This document shows, one piece after another, positions 1-7,791 of a DNA stretch of 64,000 nucleotides. The stretch spans positions 372,001 through 436,000 of the forward strand of contig JAIYDN010000091.1 of assembly GCA_027487485.1 (NCBI GenBank), written 5' to 3'. The stretch is from Planctomycetaceae bacterium. GTDB taxonomy: Bacteria > Planctomycetota > Planctomycetia > Pirellulales > Pirellulaceae. The stretch's first letter is position 1; every line of letters begins with the position of its first letter. Below the pieces are notes generated by a model. That model did not search any database and had not been told where the DNA came from. It saw nothing but the letters and a program-made list of their open reading frames with translations. Made by a program: the position numbers and the translations under genes.

Positions 1-3000
1 GTGCCATCGCTGGAATAGCGATATGCAACTCGATCTGCTGAATCAGGTACAAAGAATTTACTCAGTGAAGTTGGGTTCGTAATGATCGCGGGCGAAAGCA
101 ACGAATTTATCGATGCATCGGCGGTCGCGAGCCCTGATTGATTGCGAGAAACAAGCGTAACGTCGTTGCTCAAAATTGACGCGCTACCATTCACATCCAT
201 GAACGGGTTGTAGGTACCAATACCTGATTGAGATCGACTGACCAACGTAACATCACTCGAGAGAACGGAGTTTGAGTTGTTGACATCGCCTCGAACCACT
301 GCGAATGCAAGATTGAATGGGTCGCCTGGAAGACCGTCCGCGTTTCCGTCAATCAATACCTCTTGAAGGTCGCGAACCGAATCGAGAACTGATACTTGGA
401 TTCGATCTGTTGTGAACACGAGACCAGATCGTAATGTCAGTTCTAAAGTGCGAGTATCTGGGCGAGAAACAATAAGACCCGTGTTGTAGTCAATATTTCG
501 CGTTGGCGATCCGTGAATCACGATCTCGCCTGAACCTACGTTCTCAATCGGTTCCGAGAATTGAACACGAATTTGATTGACATTGAACCAGGGCAGATTT
601 CGAGTATTGCCTACGAGCGGATAACCAAGGGCAGCAAATGCAAAATTATTACTCCAGAGTGTTGAATCGGCAAAGACTCCAGTCACCGTGGGTGCGATAC
701 GAATATTAGCTCGAACTGGGAGTGAGAAAGCCACGCCGTCGAATGTTCGGTATGTAAAGAAATCATTTCCCGAAAATCCGGTATTGGGCGAATAGGAAAA
801 AGAACCGTCTGCTTGCAGCAGGATTAAACCGTGATTGGGACCTTGGCCAACACCAGCGACTTGGCTCGCCGTCAAGCCCGTGCTGTCGATGTCGTAGTCG
901 TTGCGAAGCAATCCATTTGCAGCCGAAATAATAAGCGGCTGATTGAATCGAGCTGAATAGTTATCGTCGATGGCGACAGGTGCATCATTGACTGCAGCAA
1001 CGGAAATCGACACGGTTGCTTCGGAGGAGTTTAGGAAGCCATCATTTGCTCGGTAAGTAAAAGAATCGACGCCTGTGTAGTTTGGCGAAGGAGTGTAGGT
1101 GAATCCACCATCAGGATTTAGCACAACGCTACCATTGGTCGGCTGTGCGACCAGAACTGCCATAAGCGAATCCGACTCTGGATCCGAATCGTTCCCCAGA
1201 ACACCTGGTCCTGGAACTGTGAGTGGCGTGTCTTCCTGAGTCGAGTAGGAATCTTGACTGGCAACTGGAGAATTGTTTTCAAAGTAGAGTCGAACCGTTG
1301 TGCTATTATCCTGATTTGAAACATTGTCATTATTGACTAAACGAACAAAAAATGTTCCCGAAGTTCCCGCAGGCACCGAGTTAAGGTCTAGTGCAACTTG
1401 GTAAAGAACCTCTTGCCCGATGGAAGTCGTGCTCAAACTTGTTGTTGTTCCGAAAGCAGGCGATTGCCCCTCCGTTATGTTTAGGAAGCTATCTCGATTG
1501 GGTGCAAAAGTCGGAACCAGAGAATTGCCAAGGGCATCAATAAAACCAACTTCAAAAGCGTCATTGATCTGCGAAGAATCGCGATCAAACTTGATTCGAA
1601 AGTCAAAGTATAAGGCACTTGCGGTCGCGGGGACCGTCCACGGTGTGGTTAGACTCGAAAGTAGCGAATCCCCTTCCATCATCTGTTGGTTCGCAAAAGT
1701 TCCGGCGTTTCCCTGGGTTCCACCCCTTTCTTGAAATGTCCAGTTCGATTCAGGGATAGAAAACATACGAAATGACGAAGTACCTGGTCCTCCAGGATCG
1801 ACAATACGACCATTCGCAATTCCATCTGCATCTCCTCGTCCGCCATCTTGCAAGTAAAGCTGAAATGCACCCGACTCCCAACGAGCACCAGTCGAACCGT
1901 CGAATGAAAAGTCGACGAGCTGATTTGAGAGCGAATCAAGTTTCCAATATTGGTTGGTAGGAGAATCTGTGGGCAGCTGAAGCCGGACGATGGACATGCC
2001 ACCAATAGGCACATTGTCGACATCGAATCCAATCAAACCATAAGGCAGTTTTTTTTGCTCGTAAGGTACGTGTGATTGAAATGTACGAATGTTTTTGAAC
2101 TCTCCGACGCTTGCTGAAAGTGATAGCCACTCGCCGAATCGCGACTCTGGAAAAGATGCGACGTTGGACTGCGAGTGATCCGAAACACCATCGCCATTGA
2201 TGTCCGATCGTGGCGCTGACGATTCGAGCTGATCGTTAACACCATCGGAATCGTCGTCTCGGCTTATCGAGTATAAGAACGGTGCAGAAACGTGATCGAA
2301 CGTGTGGGTTCCGACCACGCGAGCGTAAAGCAAAGATCCAGGAGCAAGCTCGCCAGCGATCGTTCCAGAAAAGTGGTTAGAACTCCCGTAAAATTCGCTT
2401 GATTGCAGAATCCCCAAGGACCGAGCTTGAGATGATTCTGTGATTGAATTCGAATTGGTAACCAAGATCTCGATCTGTGGTTTGATTAGGCGGGTTGAAT
2501 GGCTGATTCCATTAGTGTCGATGGCGTTGCCAAGCTCGCCTTCCACATAAACACGCGACTGCACTTGAGATGGTATTGGGGAAACCAAACGAATAGAAGG
2601 TGCGAGCACCCCAGCGGTACGATGCAATCCCAATCGATCTAATGAGAAGTGACGTGTGTCGACTTCGGGAGTGGCGGTTATAGAATTACGCCCGTGAGGA
2701 ATCGATGATATGGACTGAGTTTCGCTTGGCTGAGGATTGGGCGAGTCTTGTGATGAGGCGTTCGATGGCGATGCCATGGGCTGTTTAGCGGCTTCGCTAG
2801 ATACCGAACTGCTTTTCGCATTCCCTGTCCCAACACTTTGTAGATCCGTTTGGATTGATGATCCCCCTCCGCTTGCGTGAAGACTCTCTGATGGAATCCC
2901 CGTCGGTCCCATTGGTTGTCCATTGAGGGAGGTTGGATTAGTTTGCTGCTGCCCCTCCGAGCCGCCGGCGCCGCCTCCTGAACCGTTGGCACCGATCCCT

Positions 3001-3554
3001 CCCAGACTCAATGAATCACCTTTGGCGATATCGCGAGTGTTGGATGGGGAGGCGAAAAGGCTGTTCGCATCAAGTCTTGATGTATCATCGAACGATTGTT
3101 TGGAATCGGATGGAGACGTGATACCGTCTTCAGCATGACCGTGCTGAAACTGAAAAAGTTGTGTCGGACCTGCATACACCTGTGGTTCCCGCAGGTTGCT
3201 TTGATTCTCTTGAAGCTGAGTCACTTTAATAGAAGAACCAACGGTATTCACAATCTCAGGTTTTGTTATGGGGTGCGTCTTCTCGTTCTGACTCTCTGTC
3301 GGAAGATCCAATCGTTTTCTTTTGTTAGAAACGGTCTGGCTCGAGAGTTGATCAGGCTTAATGCTCAAGATGTTCAGAATGGACTCCCATGAAACAGGAA
3401 GCATGGCCCCAGGTGCATCGCGGCGTTCAAGCGACTCAAGAAGCAAGAAACGAAAGCTGCTTCGTTTGGTGATTAAGAGCTTTGTTTTATCTTTTGGCGA
3501 AATTGATCGAGAGACAATCGAGAACATCCAAGGGACTTTATAACGTTGAAACAT
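1..3554 (-). CDS. Giant LEPR-XLL-type surface protein with Ig-like and dockerin-like domains (3' end beyond window)
   Basis: The minus strand is open from an ATG at 3554 to the left edge, about 1,184 codons, with the C-terminus outside the window. Near the N-terminus (residues 39-49) is LESLERRDAPG, the planctomycete LEPR-XLL-type motif found at the start of very large exported proteins. A Ser/Gly/Gln-rich, probably unstructured region follows. Residues about 500-590 match a choice-of-anchor U type domain (IGFDVDNVP, then DGGRGDADGIANGRIVDPGG). Two cadherin/VCBS-like Ig repeats follow (about 760-955; GGFTYTPSPNYTGVDSFTY is typical), then an SbsA-like Ig segment. Near the edge two calcium-loop repeats, GDVNNSNSVLSSDV and MDVNGSASILSNDV (about 1089-1145), form a dockerin-like module. 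Role inferred: cell-surface or extracellular adhesion/matrix protein. The frame was read through by eye in several places; full continuity is well supported but was not computed. Confidence 0.88.
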   Translation of the reverse strand, partial: MFQRYKVPWMFSIVSRSISPKDKTKLLITKRSSFRFLLLESLERRDAPGAMLPVSWESILNILSIKPDQLSSQTVSNKRKRLDLPTESQNEKTHPITKPEIVNTVGSSIKVTQLQENQSNLREPQVYAGPTQLFQFQHGHAEDGITSPSDSKQSFDDTSRLDANSLFASPSNTRDIAKGDSLSLGGIGANGSGGGAGGSEGQQQTNPTSLNGQPMGPTGIPSESLHASGGGSSIQTDLQSVGTGNAKSSSVSSEAAKQPMASPSNASSQDSPNPQPSETQSISSIPHGRNSITATPEVDTRHFSLDRLGLHRTAGVLAPSIRLVSPIPSQVQSRVYVEGELGNAIDTNGISHSTRLIKPQIEILVTNSNSITESSQARSLGILQSSEFYGSSNHFSGTIAGELAPGSLLYARVVGTHTFDHVSAPFLYSISRDDDSDGVNDQLESSAPRSDINGDGVSDHSQSNVASFPESRFGEWLSLSASVGEFKNIRTFQSHVPYEQKKLPYGLIGFDVDNVPIGGMSIVRLQLPTDSPTNQYWKLDSLSNQLVDFSFDGSTGARWESGAFQLYLQDGGRGDADGIANGRIVDPGGPGTSSFRMFSIPESNWTFQERGGTQGNAGTFANQQMMEGDSLLSSLTTPWTVPATASALYFDFRIKFDRDSSQINDAFEVGFIDALGNSLVPTFAPNRDSFLNITEGQSPAFGTTTSLSTTSIGQEVLYQVALDLNSVPAGTSGTFFVRLVNNDNVSNQDNSTTVRLYFENNSPVASQDSYSTQEDTPLTVPGPGVLGNDSDPESDSLMAVLVAQPTNGSVVLNPDGGFTYTPSPNYTGVDSFTYRANDGFLNSSEATVSISVAAVNDAPVAIDDNYSARFNQPLIISAANGLLRNDYDIDSTGLTASQVAGVGQGPNHGLILLQADGSFSYSPNTGFSGNDFFTYRTFDGVAFSLPVRANIRIAPTVTGVFADSTLWSNNFAFAALGYPLVGNTRNLPWFNVNQIRVQFSEPIENVGSGEIVIHGSPTRNIDYNTGLIVSRPDTRTLELTLRSGLVFTTDRIQVSVLDSVRDLQEVLIDGNADGLPGDPFNLAFAVVRGDVNNSNSVLSSDVTLVSRSQSGIGTYNPFMDVNGSASILSNDVTLVSRNQSGLATADASINSLLSPAIITNPTSLSKFFVPDSADRVAYRYSSDG

Positions 3555-3644
3555 AGAATCACACAAAAATTGTGGCAAGAAAGCTTGAACGAGGTTCAGT
3601 AGGCTCGATCAAGCATCGCTGTATTCGAACGATAGAACTGACGT

Positions 3645-4445
3645 CTAATGCTTTGGCGGCCGCGAAACTCGTCTACGCATTTTCTTACTTGCCATTCGCA
3701 GCATAGAGACCACACCGGCAAAACCCGCTAACAATGCAGTGCCCGGCTCGGGTACTGCAACAATGAGCCCACCGTTGTTCAAAATGAATGGACGGCTATT
3801 CGGTGCGTTGTAGCTGTGCTCGTTCAAGAGTTCATCGGCGAAGGCTGGGTCATCTAACGAAGGGGCCCAATTGATCGGAACAACGGTGCCCGCCGCTATC
3901 GTGTGAGGAACGATAAACTCAAAATTAAAGATCGGTTTCGGCGCTCCCATGAACTGGATCTCGGTGAAGAAGTTCGGGATGTTCGATGCCACGACTAAGT
4001 CGGTTCCCTGACGCTGAAGTTGCGTGGGATATGCATTGGTAAGCAGGTTCCAGCCCGTAGTGAGTAGCGAGTTGCTCGCCCCTACATGATCTAGATTCGT
4101 CGCGTCAAACGTTATCCCATGCGGTAACACCGAATTTTCGCCATTCACATTGTCGCTCCCAACCTCAAACGAAAAGTTGTAGCCCGACAACAGAAACGAA
4201 TGAACACTGGACGCATAAACTGGTACCGACACTCGATTGACCTGATCGGATCGTAAATCCGATTTCTGAATCGTGACCGTCCCTATCGTCCAAACAATGT
4301 CACCCTTCGCTTCGCAGAAAAAACAAAGGCCTAAGAAGATGCCCGCCACCCCAAAGAAGGATCGACAGAACAAAACTACGGCAGGAAAGCGATTCGAATC
4401 CGAGGCTGTCCTTGCCGCCCATACAGACGCAAGTTGATTTGACAT
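3645..4445 (-). CDS. PEP-CTERM sorting domain protein
   Basis: The product is a secreted protein of about 266 residues. It has an N-terminal hydrophobic export segment (FFGVAGIFLGLCFF), a beta-rich body of no recognised family, and a C-terminal PEP-CTERM signal: VPEPGT, a hydrophobic stretch (LLAGFAGVVSML), then a basic tail (SKKMRRR). PEP-CTERM signals are recognised by exosortase, which is usually linked with exopolysaccharide production; a polysaccharide locus lies at the other end of this window, but no exosortase is visible. I chose the ATG at 4445; an in-frame upstream start at 4496 would add 17 residues that do not look like a signal peptide. It lies immediately upstream of the giant surface protein on the same strand, about 90 bp apart. 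Confidence 0.82.
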   Translation of the reverse strand: MSNQLASVWAARTASDSNRFPAVVLFCRSFFGVAGIFLGLCFFCEAKGDIVWTIGTVTIQKSDLRSDQVNRVSVPVYASSVHSFLLSGYNFSFEVGSDNVNGENSVLPHGITFDATNLDHVGASNSLLTTGWNLLTNAYPTQLQRQGTDLVVASNIPNFFTEIQFMGAPKPIFNFEFIVPHTIAAGTVVPINWAPSLDDPAFADELLNEHSYNAPNSRPFILNNGGLIVAVPEPGTALLAGFAGVVSMLRMASKKMRRRVSRPPKH

Positions 4446-4721
4446 GAAAACAATACTCGAAGGTTGTAGATCTCGTGAACCCAACCGTTCCAACAAGTAA
4501 GTCGTCTCGCTTTTCCATGCCCGACAAACCCGTTGAAAGGTTGACGTTTCAAAGTTCTATTTGCGGGCGTTTGCGAAATCAATCAATTTCTCGCAGCTTA
4601 TAGGGATTTTTCCAAAAAACAGACTTTTTGGGACGCAGCAAGGGGGCTTCCAGCCACCTACCGGGACTTTTCAGGGGGAATGCGGAGCGTTGCCTAGCCC
4701 CTTTTTCGTTCCAGTTCCAGC

Positions 4722-4745
4722 GGCACGGCGGAGCGTGCCTGCTAC
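4722..4745 (-). repeat. REP-like palindrome with GTAG head
   Basis: Read on the minus strand the element begins GTAGCA, followed by the palindrome GGCACG-CTCCG-CCGTGCC. A GTAG tetranucleotide followed by an imperfect palindrome is the layout of REP sequences mobilised by REP-associated tyrosine transposases. No such transposase is present in the window. Confidence 0.6.
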
Positions 4746-4774
4746 TTATGACGCTGGGGTGCTTCCTTCCATGA

Positions 4775-5029
4775 TTTTAAGCAAATCGATGGATTGTCGG
4801 TTCCGATATTCGTTTTGTTGGCTCGTCTCATGTACTTGGAAGGCGAGTTGAAATCGTTCCCGAGTCAACAAAACTCAATTCTGATCTTTCGCCGTCTGAA
4901 CTAGTGGCTCAATTCCCAAAGGGAACTGCCTTTCGCAACATTCGTCTGAAATCAATTTTTGATGAAGGTGATGTCAGTCTAGTTCGACTGCACGATTCGA
5001 TTTTGAAGGAAGGATGGATAAGTCGCTGA
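4775..5029 (+). pseudogene. Possible C-terminal gene remnant without start codon
   Basis: After a stop codon at 4772 a frame stays open for 84 codons to TGA at 5027-5029. Its translation has ordinary protein-like composition (for example SELVAQFPKGTAFRNIRLKS and SIFDEGDVSLVRLHDSILKE) but there is no ATG, GTG or TTG start near its beginning and no recognised family. It sits among REP-like repeats, where decayed gene ends are common. It may equally be a chance open frame. Confidence 0.25.
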
Positions 5030-5081
5030 TCCCGCCGGGATGAACCCGCACGGAGATCGAGGATGAAGCTTATCATTTGAT

Positions 5082-5327
5082 TGTAGCTTTCAGTTGTGCG
5101 CTCCGCCGAGATAAACTCGACGGAAGCGAGAGCAGATCCGAGCCAGGCAAATGGGAAATCCGCAAGACGCAGCAAGCTTCATTGCTTTCCGTCGGGCTCG
5201 CCCCGGTCGGAAGCCACAACTGAATGCTACACATGCGAAAAGCCCCCCACACACTCACCCTCTTCATCTCCATTTTCATGCCTAGGCCTCCGTCGGGCTT
5301 GTCCCGGTCGGTGCCAACGTGTCTGCT
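5082..5327 (+). repeat. 246-bp repeat element, copy 1 (inverted-ended, REP-like)
   Basis: The first 150 bp (5082-5231) begin TGTAGCTTTCAGTTGTG and end CACAACTGAATGCTACA, which are near-perfect inverted ends. Just inside the left end is the hairpin CTCCGCCGAG-ataaa-CTCGACGGAAG; inside the right end is CCGTCGGG-ctcg-CCCCGGTCGG. The following approximately 96 bp, up to about 5327, are also shared with the second copy at 7513-7758, with the same total length and only scattered substitutions. No ORF inside is credible. Confidence 0.8.
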
Positions 5328-5379
5328 CGGGTGAGCTGATACAACAGACTGAACTCATCATCATCCAGGTAAGTGCAAT

Positions 5380-5409
5380 GCGAAGCAGGGACTTGGGCCC
5401 TAGCTTCGC
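5380..5409. repeat. Intergenic hairpin
   Basis: GCGAAGC at 5380-5386 pairs with GCTTCGC at 5403-5409, with an inner GGG/CCC pair. No T-run follows, so it is not an obvious terminator. Confidence 0.5.
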
Positions 5410-5455
5410 AATAGGTTTGGTGCGCTACCGAAACCAAGCCCCAAAAAAAGCCCGT

Positions 5456-5485
5456 GCGTTCAAGGGCCTTGGGCCCGACGAACGC
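5456..5485. repeat. Intergenic hairpin related to the one at 5380
   Basis: GCGTTC at 5456-5461 pairs with GAACGC at 5480-5485, with an inner GGGCC/GGCCC stem. The arrangement matches the 5380-5409 hairpin with different outer-stem bases. The rest of 5410-5661 holds no gene that I can support; it contains a short direct repeat of TTCGCTTGTTGGG near 5585-5612. Confidence 0.5.
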
Positions 5486-5661
5486 AAAAGGTTTGGTCGG
5501 CTAACCGTGCTGTGTGTGTCGCACCAAAACTATTGCGACGTGTCGGGGCTAGCCCGACCGTCGCGGTGGCGTGAACGCGTGCTTCGCTTGTTGGGTACTT
5601 CGCTTGTTGGGCGGTACCTTTCGGATCACCCATCATCACATGCTGACTGACCTCTTGAATG

Positions 5662-5916
5662 CTACCCTGCGGCATCAACCGTAGATAACGGGTCATCCGT
5701 TTCTGAGTTCAAGTCTTTTCGGAACTCAAGAATGTCACCGGGTTGGCAGTCCAAGACTCGGCATATTGCTTCGAGCGTGCTGAATCGAACTGCTTTCGCT
5801 TTACCTGTCTTGAGCACGGAAAGATTCGGAACACTGACGCCGACCGCCAACGAAAGGTCATTGAGCTTCATCTTGCGCTTTGCCAACATCACATCCAAAT
5901 TTACAATGATCGAAAT
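5662..5916 (-). CDS. YozG-like helix-turn-helix regulator
   Basis: This is a small Xre-type DNA-binding protein, about 84-91 residues. It carries the conserved pattern of the YozG-like family: NLDVMLAKRKMKLNDLSLAV, then NLSVLKTGKAKAVRFSTLEA and ICRVLDCQPGDILEF. In this family it typically accompanies a DUF2975 membrane protein, as here, and is thought to regulate that pair. The start is unusual. The family alignment points to position 5916, where the codon is ATT with a good GGAGG ribosome site 5 nt upstream; the alternative is TTG at 5937, which overlaps the TGA of the upstream membrane gene. The first in-frame ATG would remove the conserved N-terminus. Confidence 0.85.
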   Translation of the reverse strand: MSIIVNLDVMLAKRKMKLNDLSLAVGVSVPNLSVLKTGKAKAVRFSTLEAICRVLDCQPGDILEFRKDLNSETDDPLSTVDAAG

Positions 5917-5933
5917 GGTGCCCTCCGAGCGAA

Positions 5934-6497
5934 TCAAATAGTCAACTCTGATTCCTCGCGCAATCGAATTCCGATGCGCAGGATTCTTGTCACCACTACC
6001 AACAGTACGGCCGCAATCATCGAAGTCAGGATGCCACTTCCTGCCAAATTTTGCCAAAGGTTCTCCGGCGGATCCGACTTCTTCGAATAGACCACATAAG
6101 ACGTCATCCATAGCAGGCTCAACGCATCAGCGATTCCCTGTACGGCCATTCCATAACCGAATCGCTCCAACCTTGTAACTGCTCTTGTTGAAAGGATCTC
6201 GCCAGAGGAAAACGTTTGCGACAACCTGAAGATCTGCCAGAGACAGTAAAGCCAGCACAGGACCGGCAGGGCACCAATCACGACTAATACAGCCCGATCG
6301 AATACAGTGAAATCCTTCTCGGTAAAGACTTTCAATCCGGACACCGTTTGGAACCCAACGGCGAAGTGTGGGCCAAACATAGCGTTCGCAATCTCGAACA
6401 AACTCCAAGCCATACCTAGCGATGCGAGAATGAGCAGCAGTCGACTCCATCGCCGCAAAGTTCGTCCGTCCGTGGTATCTGCAAAGTTGGCTTCCAT
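5934..6497 (-). CDS. DUF2975 family membrane protein
   Basis: The product has 187 residues and about four transmembrane segments (roughly residues 17-40, 65-88, 112-132 and 150-172). The spacing, the phrase FRLSQTFSSGEILSTRAVTR between helices 2 and 3, and the immediately downstream small HTH gene fit the DUF2975 family. The biochemical role of the family is not known to me; a membrane sensor or toxin-like partner of the regulator is only a guess. The start is ATG at 6497. The gene ends with TGA at 5934-5936, overlapping a possible TTG start of the regulator, so the two are almost certainly co-translated. Confidence 0.8.
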   Translation of the reverse strand: MEANFADTTDGRTLRRWSRLLLILASLGMAWSLFEIANAMFGPHFAVGFQTVSGLKVFTEKDFTVFDRAVLVVIGALPVLCWLYCLWQIFRLSQTFSSGEILSTRAVTRLERFGYGMAVQGIADALSLLWMTSYVVYSKKSDPPENLWQNLAGSGILTSMIAAVLLVVVTRILRIGIRLREESELTI

Positions 6498-6648
6498 TCC
6501 AGAACATTAGGAAATCGACGAGGGTGCCGTCAAGCTAACTTTTAATGCTTATCGATAAATTTTTTCCGCTTTACAGAATTTAGTCTCGGCATAAGCCGAT
6601 AAGTGATTGCGGAGTCGGGGAGCATTCGTTGTAGTCAGGGAAGTGAAA

Positions 6649-7470
6649 ATGTTTGACAGATTGAAGCGTGTCTTGTTCGGTTTCGAAACGGGCATCTTGT
6701 GTTTCATCACTGGAATTGCATTCGGCCAGTCGTGCGATTCCTCGGAGGGATCAGACACATCTTTTGAGCAGCGGCATATTGGTTCCAATGCGTGCGTCGA
6801 GCGAGGGCAAGACCGTCCGGTGGTCGATGGCGTGGGCTGGGTGTTTGGAATCCCGAGCAAGATACTGCTGTGGGATCGTCGAGCACTCAATCACAACGTG
6901 TCCAATGCAACGGTCGCCGAAGTGACGGAATACCTCGATCGAAACCATCTTCATCATACTGTCGTACGAGTCAATCAATACGCTCCGCTGCAAGAATGGA
7001 AGCGGTTAACACAGAATCGAAACATCGCTCCAGGCTGGCGGTACTCTGTTGGGACATTGAAGTGGGTGAAATACACGTTGGTACCTGGTCGCTTGTTTGG
7101 TAAAGATGAATACAACCCCTACACGAATTCGCTTTACTTGTATTCGGATATGCCGACGTTGGGATTGTCCGAAGCAGCCTATGCCAAAGATGTATCCACT
7201 CGCGAGCGACCAGGCACGTATGCTGCGGTTCAAGAGTTGCCATTGGTATCCCTTTGGCATGAAACTCTGGCGACGGGCGAAGTCGAACGGTATGTTCGAG
7301 TCCATGGAAGCTCAGAAGACATGAACAAGATCCGGCATGATCTATACGCTCGCTACGGCATGGAGATCGCAGGCTCGGCAACCCAACTTCTGCCCGATGG
7401 CTCAGGTCTATTTGCGATCCTCGGTGCGGTAGGTGGCCATGCAACCGCAACATTTCAATCGAATCCATAA
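6649..7470 (+). CDS. Secreted protein of unknown function
   Basis: The product is about 273 residues with a signal-like N-terminus (VLFGFETGILCFITGIAFGQ) and a charged mature part. I chose ATG at 6649, preceded by GGGAAG, over an upstream in-frame start at 6607. I do not recognise a family. Visible features are a conserved-looking core (VGWVFGIPSKILLWDRRALN; TVAEVTEYLDRNHLHHTVVR), a segment resembling an extended-strand/active-site loop (FGKDEYNPYTNSLYLYSDMP), and a histidine-containing helix (SLWHETLATGEV). A zinc-hydrolase fold is conceivable but not supported by a standard HExxH motif. It is divergently placed to the DUF2975/HTH pair, and the three genes are bracketed by two direct copies of the 246-bp repeat. 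Confidence 0.65.
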   Translation: MFDRLKRVLFGFETGILCFITGIAFGQSCDSSEGSDTSFEQRHIGSNACVERGQDRPVVDGVGWVFGIPSKILLWDRRALNHNVSNATVAEVTEYLDRNHLHHTVVRVNQYAPLQEWKRLTQNRNIAPGWRYSVGTLKWVKYTLVPGRLFGKDEYNPYTNSLYLYSDMPTLGLSEAAYAKDVSTRERPGTYAAVQELPLVSLWHETLATGEVERYVRVHGSSEDMNKIRHDLYARYGMEIAGSATQLLPDGSGLFAILGAVGGHATATFQSNP

Positions 7471-7512
7471 CGATCAAGCACTATTCGCGGACCTAATCGC
7501 TTCGCCCAGGCC

Positions 7513-7758
7513 TGTAGCTTTCAGTTGTGCGCTCCGCCGAGATAAACTCGACGGAAGCGTGCCCCAAGCGAAACCGGCAAAAGGGAATTCTGCACGAAGC
7601 TAGCAAGCTCCATCGCTTTCCGTCGGGCTCGCCCCGGTCGGGAGCAACAACTGAATGCTACACATGCGAAAAGCCCCCCACACACTTACCCTCTTCATCT
7701 CCATTTTCATGCCTAGGCCTCCGTCGGGCTCGTCCCGGTCGGTGCCAACGTGTTTGCT
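7513..7758 (+). repeat. 246-bp repeat element, copy 2
   Basis: This copy has the same orientation and the same length as 5082-5327. Its inverted-ended core is 7513-7662 (TGTAGCTTTCAGTTGTG to CAACAACTGAATGCTACA), followed by the shared tail containing CCCCCCACACACT and TCCGTCGGGCTCGTCCCGGT. The most divergent part is the 40-70 bp after the left hairpin. Confidence 0.8.
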
Positions 7759-7791
7759 CTGGTTCGCTGATTCCGTTGAGGTCTTTCCGGG

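Noticed and set aside
5096-5650. Open frame of 184 codons through the first 246-bp repeat and following hairpins
   Set aside because: It runs across repeat units and hairpins, begins inside the REP-like hairpin, has Arg/Ser/Pro-rich non-protein-like sequence, and its first part recurs in the other repeat copies.
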